64,000 bases of DNA, from assembly GCA_030248215.1 (NCBI GenBank), contig JASANG010000372.1, positions 62,001 to 126,000 on the forward strand. The letters are read 5' to 3'. Of the stretch, positions 1 through 12,491 are shown one piece after another (position 1 is the first letter of the stretch; each line of letters opens with the position of its first letter). The position numbers and the translations under genes are program-made. The notes beneath the pieces were generated by a model that saw nothing but the letters and a program-made list of their open reading frames with translations, was not told where the DNA came from and did no database searches. Origin of the DNA: Enoplolaimus lenunculus. Lineage: Eukaryota > Nematoda > Enoplea > Enoplida > Thoracostomopsidae.

Positions 1-431
1 CGCGTTTTTCTGAATTACAAACAATATTTTGCTCACGGATCGAGTACTCACTGAACGGTAAAGTTTGTGACAATATTGAACTCCTTTTGTCTTTGGGGTT
101 AGTTGGTTGTTTTGCTGGATGGAATTGTGTTGTTTGCGAAAAATTGGGAGATGGACGAGATGGTACAATTCGTTTCGACGGTTTTGAATCAGAAATTGAC
201 AATAGTTTAGGAGGCCGCCCTCGGCGTTGCTTATAATCGCAAGTTGTTTGAGGTGAAGAGAAGCAAGCAAATGTGGACGATTTGGTATATTTTGACAACA
301 ATGGTTGTTCACTGGTGTATTGTATCGATGCTGAATCGCGCGTTGCAGTTGATGGTGTTGTTGTAGATAATGTTGTGTGATCGCCTTGCCATATAGAATT
401 GCTAGCGGAGGCCGATCGATCACGTGAGTAT
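1..431 (-). CDS. PRDM protein, Ser/Thr-rich exon with AT-hook-like motif (3' partial at window edge)
   Basis: An uninterrupted minus-strand frame of 143 codons running off the left edge, after a clean acceptor (AATTTCAG, complement of 432-439). Its first base completes the phase-2 Arg codon left by the exon at 12299-12491. The protein starts RYSRDRSASASNSIWQGD, then is Ser/Thr/Gln-rich. At 206-232 it has KQRRGRPPK, whose GRP core with flanking basics is an AT-hook, a minor-groove DNA-binding motif. After it come ISDSKPSKR and a Pro/Lys-rich stretch. Cys and His are sparse, so this is not yet the zinc-finger region. It contains no in-frame ATG, which is why it is not found by ATG-to-stop searches. 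Coding status is well supported; membership in the PRDM gene is inferred from phase and strand. Confidence 0.72.
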
Positions 432-888
432 CTGAAATTATTAAAATAGGTGAAGTATTTTTATAGTATTGCATTTGAAATGATGTTATACATCGGTAAG
501 TGCACCTGCACAGATCAAATCAGAATAATCCAGGCGAAGGAATCTTAGACTACGACAAGTAAAGTTTTTCAGTTTGAAATTTAAGTTCAACGGAAAACTA
601 GAGTTTCACTTTTGGTAGTATTTTTAAAATTAGCAAAAGAGATATTGCTGCAAGCCCGACATAATAGTATTCTTAACCTGTTGATAAGATTAACTTAAAA
701 ATTTTTGACGATGGTTTAGAAATTTGAAAACATTCACTAATAGCGTCATATGTTTCCATTTTACAGACTAAAAATTTGATTTAATGTGGCGACCGCCATA
801 TTTAAATCATTTTTACATATGGATACTAAAAGTTAAGAATTCTATTTCTGCCAAAAGTTTTATGACCATTCTTAAATGCACCACAAAT

Positions 889-1146
889 AAAGCCCCATTC
901 ACACGTGCAAGTTTTTGCGTCAAGAACTCGCAGCTGCAACTTGCACGAAATGCTTGCAGCTGCAAGTATTTTCAAAGGAACATTCCGATTGACCAACCAA
1001 CCTGCAGGTGCAAGAATTCAAGCGACTTGCAACTGCGTTCACAAGTGCGAATTAAATAATTTAGCATGAATTCCAGTGAATAATTGGCAGCTGCAAGAAG
1101 TTTGCAAGTTTTTGCTGCAAAAATTCGCACGTGTGAATAGGGCTTT
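889..1146. mobile_element. MITE with about 30-bp terminal inverted repeats and internal CTGCAAG motifs
   Basis: Left end AAAGCCCCATTCACACGTGC; complement of the right end AAAGCCCTATTCACACGTGC. The internal sequence is studded with GCTGCAAG and its complement CTTGCAGC. About 258 bp, no coding capacity. The family is uncertain: the CCC(C/T)ATTCACACG ends recall piggyBac-like termini, but no TTAA is seen at the borders. Confidence 0.78.
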
Positions 1147-2065
1147 GCTAAATGCTTCAGTATTATTCTGAAAGGAAAAAGTGAAGCAGCAAAATATACG
1201 CTTCGCAAGCAAATGATTTATATGCTGGAAAACTAAAAACTGTTTTAAAATTTATAAGCTTTAAGCCTGAGCGTAAAGGCAAGCTTTACATAGCGTTGAG
1301 ACAATATGTATGTATACTGAGGCGATGAAACTTTCAAGGTCGCGTTCTATTTTAAAATGTCTTGGTGCCCTTTCAGTTTAATTTTTTGGCGACGCCCATT
1401 GATTTCCGTCAGAATTTGCTCATCGTGTCGACTTTTACCTGTTAAGCGAATAAGCAAAACGAAATCAACTCTGCTACTGAACAATATTTTCTACATTTTA
1501 TTATTGCTGAATCCTAAAATTTTTCAAGCTTGTAATAAATGAATGCTACAGCGATCAAGCAGATAATGACCGTGTTGTGTAACTGTCAAACGGCTACTTC
1601 GACCATAAAAGCTGCAACAAACAAAGCACAACGAACTACAGGTAATGCTCCTCGCTGTTACATGTAAGCTGCTATTAAGCAGTGCTAATAAGGCAAATTA
1701 CTGTAATGTTTAAAAGCCAAAGCTGAAATAAAATCCGTCACATGCGATTGAAAAGCATCTTCGTTGAATTGAAATATTAGAATTTAATTGGAGCGACAAG
1801 TATAGGTCTGTCTTACCGGGCCCGAATAAAAAAATTTTTTACCAGAGCGGCAGTGAGGTTTATAGAGAAACAAAAAAAGTTTTTTTAATATAGAATTATG
1901 TGCCTTTCTGTGGTGCGAACGCAGAAGGTAAGACAACTGCAGACCAGGTTAAACCAAATGCAGCGTTTCAAATATTCATTGGCTATGGAAAAAGTTGAGC
2001 TTCAAAGAATATTTAGCATTAACAAACTTCTTGTTAAATATGGTAACTGCAGGCTATGGACATTG

Positions 2066-2240
2066 GCGGATCCAGAAATTTCTAAATGGGGACCATATCG
2101 CGAGCGTAGCAAGCCAGAAATCAAATGAAATTTTTGTCGGACGTAAGTAAAAATTTATAAGCTAAGAATTAACCTTTTCATTTTATCATAAAAACTTTCT
2201 GATTGGAAGGGGCGCCTCTCGACCCGTCTGGATCCGCTCC
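2066..2240. mobile_element. hAT-type MITE (GGCGGATCCAG family), no clear target duplication
   Basis: Left end TTGGCGGATCCAGAAATTTC, right end CCGTCTGGATCCGCTCC. Related ends occur near 7490-7520, 10370-10395, 32485-32500, 43680-43693, 48885-48910 and 56800-56815, indicating a numerous family. Confidence 0.6.
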
Positions 2241-2518
2241 GGTTGAAAAAATTGGGCAGTTGTTTTTAAAAAAAATTAAGCGCTTTCGGGCAACTTGTAA
2301 CCTATTACTAAATCTTCAGTTTCTAACATACTTATAATTTTTATGTACCACTGAAAATAAGATTATATGTTTCAGGTAAGTAGTAACAATTCATATCTTG
2401 AATTTGTGGACCAGGTCTAAAATAACGTTTGCAAAGGTTGTGGCAGCACAAAACCCCATCTGAACATATGCCAAAATCAACATAAACGAAATTCGACACT
2501 CTGGATGACACCTTTGCT

Positions 2519-2786
2519 TACTGTTGTTACCCGAATAAGAGGGGGACTGATCTTTATTTGGCCTCGAAATTTAAGTACGCTTTAAAGTTTCGAACACAAG
2601 TTATTTGGTCCTGGAGTCATTTATGCGTTACAATTAGGGTTATTTGACATTTATGTACTCTAATAAGGGTTTAGGGACTCTATCTGCTTACGGACTCTTA
2701 TTAGGGATACTGACTCCAATTGATTCGGACTCAAAATGGGGACCCCCTCTTATTACCCATCCCCTCTTATTCCGATCAATACAGTA
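2519..2786. mobile_element. TA-flanked MITE, copy 1
   Basis: Left end TACTGTTGTTACCCGAATAA then GAGGGGG; right end complement TACTGTATTGATCGGAATAA then GAGGGG. TA at both borders suggests a mariner-type TA target. The body contains GGTCCTGGAGTCATTTATGC, shared with copies at 43442-43620 and 55365-55797. Confidence 0.75.
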
Positions 2787-3614
2787 CTATTCCCATTATT
2801 GACTATATAAATATTGCAAAGGTTGTTCGCGTCAAACTCAAATGCTATTTTAAACACCCTTCATGTTTCAAACAGCATCCTTCGAAGCAGTTTTTTGTAA
2901 GCGGTTAAACTCTGAAATAAATCGCTAATGTAACAAAAGGCTAATAGACGAAAGTTTTAACGTTCAAAACGTTATTTCATCATAAATAAGAAAGGTTATA
3001 AAAACTCCAAAAGCGTTTTGTATTTTATTTCGCACGATTCTATATTTTATCTGTGGTCATTTCCAAACTGAGTCCTATTCGTGATTTACTCATCTGTCAT
3101 GGTTGCACTATACTTTACGTACCGGACGCCACCGCTCACCGTCGCACGTCCCTATGTGTTGCTTACAAAAATATAGGCAACATTCATTTGGTGGATGTTC
3201 GGCGGCGCGCGGCAGCGTCCAAGCGGCGCGTGGCAAGCTTTCCGCATCCCAAAGAGTAATTTTAGTAGTTTTGGAACGTTGAATATTCAGCAGAAGCAAA
3301 TATGCTTAGAAATGTATAAAGCAAAGCAATCGGCGAACGGAGCAAAAATGGTTGATTGAGGTTGTGCAAGAGTCACCCAAGAAAATGTTACACAAAACTA
3401 AAGGCAGAAGCAATGCAAAATTTAGGTTTCTTGCTGTATATATTAATTTCTGGTAAATATGTTGAAATCATTTTACAAATACAGATAATGGTCAAAAGCG
3501 AAAAAACCGATTGATGTAATAAAGAAAATACCTGGATACTGTGCATCAGCCATTGAGTATAATATTCAAACGTTTACTTGAAAACTATGATACTATTAAC
3601 AGACTGAAGTGAAT

Positions 3615-3997
3615 CAGGATGCAACCGGAGGTTGCCTATGGCTCAGGCAGAAAATCGGCCTCTGGCTCTGGCTGCGACTACGATAGAATTTTTGCCGGAG
3701 GTTCCAGCAATCTCGGTAGTGAAATTTTGCATAGGTTTACAAAATATATCCTTTGCTGCATTTTCGTTCAAGTTTGGCACAAAATTGAGAATAAATTTGT
3801 GAGATTTCGCAAAAAATAGCGTAAAATTAAACAATTTAACAACACATTACAGATCTTTGCTAAAATTAACAAATTAAACACCAATTTTAGCTGCTTAATT
3901 TCCCCTCCCCTATGGCTTCACCTCCGGCTCCGGCAAGTTTTGTCGACCTTCGGTTCCGGTGCCAGCTCCGGTCTATTTTACGTCCGGTTGCACCCTG
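3615..3997. mobile_element. hAT-type MITE with perfect 8-bp target duplication
   Basis: Termini CAGGATGCAACCGGAGG and complement CAGGGTGCAACCGGACG. The flanks 3607-3614 and 3998-4005 are both AAGTGAAT, an 8-bp target site duplication diagnostic of hAT transposition. The element is 383 bp, with GC-rich Ser/Gly-codon-like ends but no coding capacity. Confidence 0.88.
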
Positions 3998-5222
3998 AAG
4001 TGAATTGTTCTATTATAGAATGCAAGTTATCCAAAAGCAAATCCGATACATTAATAGATAAATTTACTTAAAAAATCGCCGTCTCTGGAATTAAAAATCA
4101 AGAAAAGAAAAATAATAAAGTAGACAAGTTTGATTCGTGCGGTATCGTTGAAAATAAAACAGAAACGAAACCAGGGGCATTTTTGGAAAAAATATATTTT
4201 AAAGATCAGGCACTATAACTTGCTTACGTACTTCCTAGGTTATAGTAGAGCATACATTCAAACTATCAAAAAATGCAATGCGGGATTTCTCAAAAACTAG
4301 AGCATCAATTCATTCAATTCAGCAAAATGGTTGTATTTTAATTACGCAACAATCTACATTGTAACATTCCAAACCTTCGCCCCACTTTACATATGACCAA
4401 GGTTTTTGACGAATAGAGGATACGTTGGTGAAAAGACAGAAATTAAATTCAAAATTTTTTACTAAAATAATTTTGTGGTTAAAATTAAAACATCAAACGC
4501 TGAAAACCACCACCGTTCTGCAATTATCGATTACATTTGTCAAGACATAATCGCTATCCAGAATGCTATCCCAAATATTTCAATGTGTCAAATATGTCTG
4601 AAAATTTGGTCCCAACACCACACCACCGTTCGTCTTACTGGTTTATGTCATGTTGATGTTGTTGTTGTTGTTGTTGTATTTACAAACTTCTATTCTACTT
4701 TTTATTGTACCAAAATTCAGGTCTCATATTATATTGTAATGATTGAGAATTATTAAAAAGAGTGAAAACTTTACAGCGACACAGACTAACCTATTTGTCT
4801 TCGCCCACCTCTGTGAAATATGTTATTCAAAATTTGGCAATTCTTTGCGTGTGATTGCAAGGAATCGCAGGAAAAAACATACACGCACTGTCCTGGTACG
4901 TAACAACTCGCACGTTTAAGTTATAATAAACACAAGAAGAGAAAGTTTTCACAGTACTAACTCCGGAATTACATACAATCCCACCCTCATCTTTATAGTG
5001 AGCATGCGCATTAACCCTACCACCGCAGAAACTTGGCCTGAAAAAAACTTACTGTAATACTTCTCAGAAGATAGGAATCGTGTATAATATGCGTTATATT
5101 ATACTATACTGACATATTAGAAATTTGAAAATGGTAAAATGCAAGTAATTGCATAATTTTGCATGAAATTGCAATCCACTATTGTTTAAGTATTAACATG
5201 AAATTTTTTCAGAACAAATGAT

Positions 5223-5416
5223 CAATGGCGGATACAAATGGGCCATCTCGGCCTGCCCCTCTCCCAGCTGGAACCAAAACCCAAAATTTTGTAAAAAAAG
5301 AAAAAGGGTTTAGCACTAAAATGACGTTTGGCTTCTCGTTCGTTTTGCTTGCTAGTTATTTTCTACTATTATATGTCGCGCGGCCCTGCTTTTAGAAATT
5401 TCTGGATCTGGCATTG
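5223..5416. mobile_element. hAT-type MITE (GGCGGAT family)
   Basis: Left end CAATGGCGGATACAA and complement of the right end CAATGCCAGATCCAG. Flanks CAAATGAT (5215-5222) and CAAACGAT (5417-5424) differ at one base, an 8-bp target duplication. The 194-bp body includes an internal TCGCGCGGCCC near the right end, also found at 10350. Confidence 0.78.
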
Positions 5417-8400
5417 CAAACGATAGTAGTTTTCATAGCTTCGCTAAAGAAACCTGTAAAAAACGGGTAAGGGGCAGCTTTTGTGCTATCTGATTTTAAT
5501 AGTCAATATTCATGCCAACTGTTTTTTCATGACTTGAGTAATCTAAATATATTAGTATTTCATACAGCGTTTTTGGTTTTTAATTATCAATGCCAGTAAT
5601 TTCCGCTAAATTACCGACACGATATACATACATTGAAAAAATTTTAATTCTACCTGCTAGCCAAATATTTAATTCGAAATTTGAAATTACCATATTTAGC
5701 ATTTCTACCCGGTACCGGTACTGAATCAGTACCGTGTGTTTTGCTGTAAACAACGATCAGACCGGTGTTAGGACCAACTGTGTAAACTTTATACAACGAT
5801 CGGACCTGCGTATACAAACTGAAAATGCATGAAAAAAACTGTTCTATTCACCCTGTACGCAGTAGAAATTTCAGCCGCAATTCTTTTTTTTTTGGCACAA
5901 TCAAACCTTACTTGTTCGTAACTGTGAAAATTGGTAACAATCCGTTGAAGGACTACTTAAAATCTTAGAACACTTTCTCTCTCTCTCGTTTTTTCTTCAC
6001 TGGTAGTCTCTTATTACTGTCAAGAGTACGTGAGATATGTAAAAAAAGAGCCTGTATGCATACTAGTACGGCCAGAACTGCTGATTATTACGATTAATAA
6101 TTATTATGAAACCACAACGGACATGAAAGATTTAAACATTTGTGTTTAAAAAAAAGCGTTTTTAGGTAAAAAAACGGAAATTACACTGAGTTTCGCAACT
6201 TTATACAGTTTCTATCTCAGTTACGAGGCATAAACTTTACAACAACTTTATGGAAGAAATGAACATATACGTAAACAACATGAAAAGTGATTTTTAGGAC
6301 AAACCTCAAAAATTTAATACATGTTGACAGGTCGCACGCGGCGCGGGGGGGGCGGCTCTCGTAAAAGATATTAGTTTAGTTGCTCATAAGTATATGTATC
6401 AGAAATCCGTTTTTGTTGTATAGTTACAGACATAATTTAAAGTTTGTACGGGAAGCGCCGTTTGTGTATGAATATGAATGCAGTTATGCAATTGCGCAAG
6501 TTTTTTTTCACTCGAAAAAGAAATTGTTATGCAATTTTTGCAAAATTGCAACGGATGGAGATCAAGATTATGGCGAGAGTTTTAGAGAATTTGCTGACTA
6601 TCATATGCGTGTGTGACCGAAATTCAAGTATTACGTACTGAAACTGTTCGGCGAGCATAGTAGAAATTAGAGTGCAAACGTGTTTGCATACACAATTCCA
6701 AATTGAAAGAAATTTATTTTTGGAAAGCAAAATTTTAATTTGATCACCAAAAATGACGCAAATTTTTTCACAAGAATTACAAGCACCGTATTATTTTCGA
6801 AATTCTACACTCAATATAGTCAGAGTTATTTGAAGAATTTTTCATTGGAAATTGTTTAATTTGGACACTGGCGAAAATCTTTTAATCCAGAAATCAGTAT
6901 ATATACTTCTCAGAAATGTGTTGATGTGTTTATTAGCATATATTAATGCATACTTTAAACTTGCAAACACTTAATAGGTAGTAACGAAGGTCGACCTTTG
7001 TTGTTTAAGGTTCCATTTAAAACTTAAACATAGAAAGTGATTTTTCGTTATTTCAGAAGACAAGTAAAACCTCCATTGAAACCGAATCAAAATCCAGGTC
7101 AAGAAGAGTTTTTTGCTGTTTATTTTGAAATTTCATTTCGTTTTTAATAGGATTGAGGCGATTTTTTCCTCGCTAAATCATTTACAAGATAAGTGATTAT
7201 AAATGGCAATAATGAGGGTTTCCTCTGCAACTGAAAAATTTAAAACTTGAAAAATTATAAACACTGTGCATTCATGTCAAGTGTGCGGCCCACGTTACCG
7301 TTTACGGGCGTCTGTGTCCACTCAGGATTAGCCGCGGAAACAGAAATTTCAGACGGTGAGTCCGTCAGGCAAAAGTTATAAAACAAAATTTTTACTGTAT
7401 GCTATATGTGCCAATTTTATGAAGGAAAAAATTGTAAGTTAATGAATGGACCTCACCATGTTGTAAGAAAATTTTTTTGATCGGAAAGGGGGCGCCTCCT
7501 GCCCTGCTACGGATCCACTAGTGCTCAGGATTACAATAAGAGTAAAATTTACGTGCGTAAGGCAAATAAATCTTTGTGGTAGCATGCCGTTGATTTACAA
7601 AGAATAGCAAGAGAGGTGGAGACTTTTCCATAATCTTGGTCAAGAAACGCTAAGCTTTCCAGCCCGCCCGTCTCAACGTGTGTGTAACCAATTTTAGCAG
7701 TATTATGATCACGAAGATTAAGCCGAATTAAATACACACATCAAGTATACTATGAGTTGCATCGGATAAAATATTGCCAAATTTTTCTAATTGAAATAGA
7801 CTTTTTTAGCGTAATTTTATTTAAGTTCACGATGGTGTAATAGTTTGATAATACAGATTATAATTTATTTTCTTCCATATTTGTTTTATTTTCACATTAC
7901 ACTTTGCCCGATCTGTTGTCATACGACATTAACAGACAACACTTGGGCTACGGATTTTGTAGTCGTCTATACTTATACTTTCACTGATTCGATCGGCGAA
8001 CAAACGCACACATTTCGGGGGTACTTGCAGTACCACTCGAGTACTTTCCGCAAAGAATCGTCTGTTAATTTCTCTTTCACAAATTTGCAAATTAATTACG
8101 CTTGAAATTATTCAATATTTTCACACTTTACAAAAAACACTACTGACTGAGCAGAACAAAAAAAACCTCGCGCAGTTTAAACCACGTTGAACACATGCAT
8201 AATTTCAGTTATATGCCAATTTTCTATTGCATCGCAAATCGCACAGATGTTGCAAAAGTATACTACAATACAACTACTATTATTGTTAAGAAAGTACTCA
8301 AATAACGACACAGCACGCGCGTTTGCCCTAAATTATGCGCACTGTTGTTTTTTTCGTCAAAGAGCCGAGAGTTCGTCCCCCAGGCCAAATCGTTCTAATT

Positions 8401-8840
8401 TTTACTATTTTTTCAAATGTTTTTTTCTACACAGATACATTTTAAAAATCGGGGCAGGAGGAGGGAAAGAAGTCTAAAAAGTTTTTTAGGGGGTAGACAT
8501 GGTCGCAAATCCGAATAAGGAAAACCTCGCTCTGTTGCTAAATAGTTTTACTTGAAACTAACAATTTTTCTGACGAGTAAAAGAAACAATAGTGTATATA
8601 TCTTCCTTTGGCGAAGAATATTTTATATTTCAAATTTAAGGTAACAATTAGTAATAAATTACATTCGTATATATACGTGATGTTTCACCAAATCATCAAT
8701 GAGATTTTTCATTAAATGCTTAGTGAGTGCATTAGCAATTAACTGCCTTTACAAAATGAATTCAAAAACCACAAGTTATTATTTACCGATGGTGCAATAA
8801 ACGGCAATTTTTATCACAATCTCTGACCACAACTCCAAAA

Positions 8841-9034
8841 CTGGGCGGAGATGCGGAATATGGACCTCCCTAGGAATTTAAAAAAATTGTTCATTTTATA
8901 GATTTCGACGCGCTGATTCAACGGTGCCATTGCAGCCATAAAAATGGTACCGTTGAATTCAGCTCGTCGAGATCTATAGGATGTATCACCTTTCATCAAA
9001 ATCCTAGGGGTCCAGATTCCGTTCCTCCGCCCAA
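8841..9034. mobile_element. hairpin MITE, nearly full-length inverted repeat
   Basis: The left arm starts CTGGGCGGAGATGCGGAATA and the right arm's complement starts TTTTGGGCGGAGGAACGGAA. Pairing continues inward through ATATGGACCT/TCTGGACCCC and TTCGACGCGCTGATTCAACG to a loop around 8935. The element can fold into one long hairpin of some 90 pairs, with mismatches spread along it. Non-coding. Confidence 0.8.
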
Positions 9035-11120
9035 AACTGTCCTATATATTTATACCTCATATTACCTTGACTCAGTGAAAATTTTAATTCAACATATCAA
9101 ATGCAGATGGTTTAACGCTTTGGGCTAGAGAAAGTTATTAGGATCATTATTCATCGAACAACATTAAAAATTGTGATTCCAATATTTACGTAACAAAACA
9201 GTAAGCCTAAGGCCTAAGTCTATGACTTAGCCTAATTCTAAGCCTAAGTCGAAGTCTAAATGTAAACCTAGCCCTAAGTTAATACACCAAAGTCTGAAAA
9301 TTTCGAAACCTGTATGGTAAAAATGTTCAAGAACCACACAATTTCTCTTACAAGCGCGCCAACATGTTCTAGATGATGGCAAACCGTGTAAGCGCAACAG
9401 TAGAATTTTTACCTTCCGTATTAATAGTATCCAAAACTTAAAAATCACTAATGTATATGCCAATTCTAAACATGTTTCATAGCGTAAACTCTTCAGTATA
9501 AACACCTTCGGGCTAAATTGCAACAGCGAACACAACGTTTAGTTTAGCCTTTGCCACTCAGTAATGTTAACTTCTTAACATCATGATTGCACGAATAATG
9601 TAGCTTGTATTTCATTTCGAGAGAATATTACCTTATTTAAAAGCTTTCTGATAACAAGCAGTAGCGTGCGTGAACAATTTTGTAACTTCCGTGATATAGA
9701 TTAAACCTGGCTATTCCAAAACCGGTAAAAGCGACCTTTTCTCGTTTCTAACTACATTTGGCACGGAAATATCTTCATATCCCCTGTATGTCTGCTTTGA
9801 ATTCATCGCTATATGTTTGCTCGCACGTGCGCGCTAAACTATATATACGTACGTACATATTTTCATGTGACAATTTTAAGAAAATTCGCTTCCGTCAAAA
9901 TTCAGGTCACTAGATCAGAAACCTTTTCATGTTGTTGTTGTAGTTGCAAAAATGTCTCTCGTATGTCTTCAGCGCCCTGGCTGACCACAACACAGCTGCT
10001 GTTGAGCAAAACTACTACTTTTTGCAATCCCGTTGCAACACGGGTCGACTATAATAGATATTTTTTTCGTCAAATTTGTTGTTGTCTTCCCAAGTATAAT
10101 TTCTCTTCTGTCTTTCTCTCGTTTTCGTTGCCGATTAATACTAAAACTCCTAAAGTTTTGCCCCTATGTCTATTTGTATGGCGAAGTGTTGCAGCATATA
10201 CATAAGTGACACTGACAGACCAAAAATGGGCAACGTGAGCCGAGGCGCCCCAACAAAGATTTAAGTCATAATATTGTGTTAAGGTTTAGCTCTAAAACAG
10301 CGTTTGTCTTCTCTCTCGCTTCGGTTGTGACTTTTTTCCACTTCTTTATCTCGCGCGGCCCCTTTCTAAAATTTTACGGGTCCGCCACTGCATATAAAGT
10401 ATAGTTAAAGAAAAAAAGTAGAATACGCCAACTTACAATGCAATCTCACTGTTGTGAGGCGTTTTTACTGCACCAAGTACGATTCTCGTACTAGAACGGG
10501 CGTTCGTTATTTATTAATATATTTTGACTTGCCAAAAAATTAACTAAAAACCTTCCTCTAATTTGCGTTTTGAATTGTTCCAGATTGAGTTGCAAATATT
10601 TTGTTGTAACAAATAACTTTCGGTCACCGCCAATATTTTCCTTCTATGCTCAGGTACGTGGGAACAGCAGCGGTTCGAAAGGCACCAGTGCAACGTCTAA
10701 CCATGAAAATGCCTAGGCAACACTGAAACTGGTTAGTTTAATTTCAGCGACTGTATTAATAGCGGTTTATGTGTCGGGGTACCAATTCTACAATAGCTTC
10801 AATGCGTAAGTGCCTTATTTGGGGCCGCTGAAAGTTTTGTTTTTAAATCGGCTAGTCTTGTTTAAAACGTTGCCACCAGTCAGTTGACTGAAAAATGAGA
10901 TTTTTTGAAAGCACTGTTGAAACGTAGACCCTTCCTAGGGTATTCTGTTTTCGTCCCTCGTTTTTTGTCCAACCTGTTTTTGATATTTTAACATATTAAA
11001 ATGCTCATGCTTAAGTGTAATTAGCATATGTACACCATACAATATCGTGTGTTTAAAATTTCTTCATACAGTTTGGTTTAACATCCGCATAAAAAGGAGT
11101 ACAAATAAATTAATGAAACT

Positions 11121-11188
11121 GGCTTGGATGACCGAGTAGATAGAGCACTGCGCTGTGGAGCTGAAAGTCCTATGTTCACGCCTAGCCA
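11121..11188 (+). pseudogene. tRNA-like sequence (degenerate tRNA or SINE head)
   Basis: GGCTTGG and CCTAGCC can pair at six of seven positions as an acceptor stem. GACCGAGTAGATAGAGCACT resembles a box A region and GTCCTATGTTCACGCC a damaged box B. The D and T stems do not pair well, so this is not a working tRNA; a tRNA-derived SINE head is equally possible. Confidence 0.4.
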
Positions 11189-12298
11189 TCACACTGATGT
11201 TTATTGGAGATGTAATTTTATAACAAAAAGACTCTCTACTTTCTTTACCCGTCTCCATAGCCGCTTTTAGGGACTGCTTGTTAAATTTTTGGACGCGTTG
11301 TAATTAGTGCTCCCTCCAGTAACAGTGTACGTTTGAAAAAATACGAGTTATGGTCTTAATGGTGCAAAGAATTACGACATACAGCTTACTAATGCATATT
11401 AGCCTTGAACTATGCGAAATATTGATAGTATTTTCTTGTAACAAATGGTTTCGGCATTGTGTACGCGTACAACTATTCGGTCTCGATCGAGTATATAAAG
11501 TTGCATGGAAAGTTTAATTCGTAAGAAGTGTTTACAACTGAAATCAGCACAATACAAACTTGCATGAAGTTTATGGCATTCATGGGAAGAAACCCAAGTA
11601 TTGGAAACGTTTGAAATAAACAAAAATAATCTGAACGTAAAAATATCACTTTTGCGTCCCCGGAAGCAAAAAACGTAAAATTCGGCAATTCTTTCTACGC
11701 AAAACCCTTAGAAAGAATTCAATGAATTCCGCTAAATTTTATAGAATTTAAAACATTTCCATCAATTTCAAACCAAAAAATTTTGCATTTAAATCACGTC
11801 AGTAGTAATTTTTCAGCCAAATTTGACATATTAATACTTATACGATTGACAGTCTCAGTACCACGTGTACCAGCGCCAATCTGAGAAAAATGATGCAAAC
11901 TTCGCAGAATAAAAAGTGAAATTTTGTATTTTATATAAGTAGTGGCAAAATTGACGATATCATAATATGATCCTCAAAAATATCACAACAAACACCAAAC
12001 ATTCGACTCAAATTATTCAAAACTAAAAAAAATTTCTTGAAGAATGATGGAAATAAATATCTGATCTGTAAACATTACATAACCCGGCCGCAACAATAAT
12101 ATTATGTTCAACGCAGCAAAAACAGTAACTTTTCTGTCTTTTTAGTTTAAAATGTGAACCAAACATTGTCAGCTCGCAAACGGTTAGCTTAAGGCCTGTA
12201 GAGCATAAACATAAGCACTAACAATGATAAACATTCTGATTCAAACGTATACTTTTAAAAGGGTTAAATTCAAAACTATAACCCATGCTTTAACTCAC

Positions 12299-12491
12299 CT
12301 CTCAACGATGTCTTCTGTTTGATTCTTTTCAACAGCTTCATTCTCTTCAAGAGTTTGATTGTTTGAATTTGAAATCTTTGTACTCATTTGTCCAGATATT
12401 CGCTTGCGTTTCAATGTTGATTGGTTGCATTGTAGCGGAACAGAACACTCAAATTCAAGCTTGAGCGCATTGTCCATTCCAGAACTTGAGC
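12299..12491 (-). CDS. PRDM protein, charged linker exon with basic nuclear-localisation-like patch
   Basis: Bounded by acceptor TTGTAG and a strong donor GTGAGT (complement of 12293-12298). Entry is in phase 1 and completes a Gly codon with the previous exon; exit is in phase 2. Reads GSSSGMDNALKLEFECSV, PLQCNQST, LKRKRISGQMSTKISNSN and NQTLEENEAVEKNQTEDIVE. There is no recognisable domain. LKRKR looks like a nuclear localisation signal, and the end is Glu/Asn-rich. Assignment to the PRDM gene rests on the strand, the matching phase on both sides and the acidic-linker character, not on homology. It could be preceded by an optional exon at 14611-14709. Confidence 0.7.

Larger units (their letters stand above)
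432..12298 (-). other. PRDM intron, 11.9 kb, repeat-filled
   Basis: AT-rich intron. It holds MITEs at 889-1146, 2519-2786, 3615-3997, 5223-5416 and 8841-9034; hAT-type ends GGCGGATCCAG or its complement near 2066-2240, 7490-7520 and 10370-10395; a CCTAAG-type repeat near 9205-9260; and a tRNA-like sequence at 11121-11188. In the remainder (about 5.5-7.2 kb, 7.6-8.8 kb and 11.2-12.3 kb) I see nothing supportable. Confidence 0.6.
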
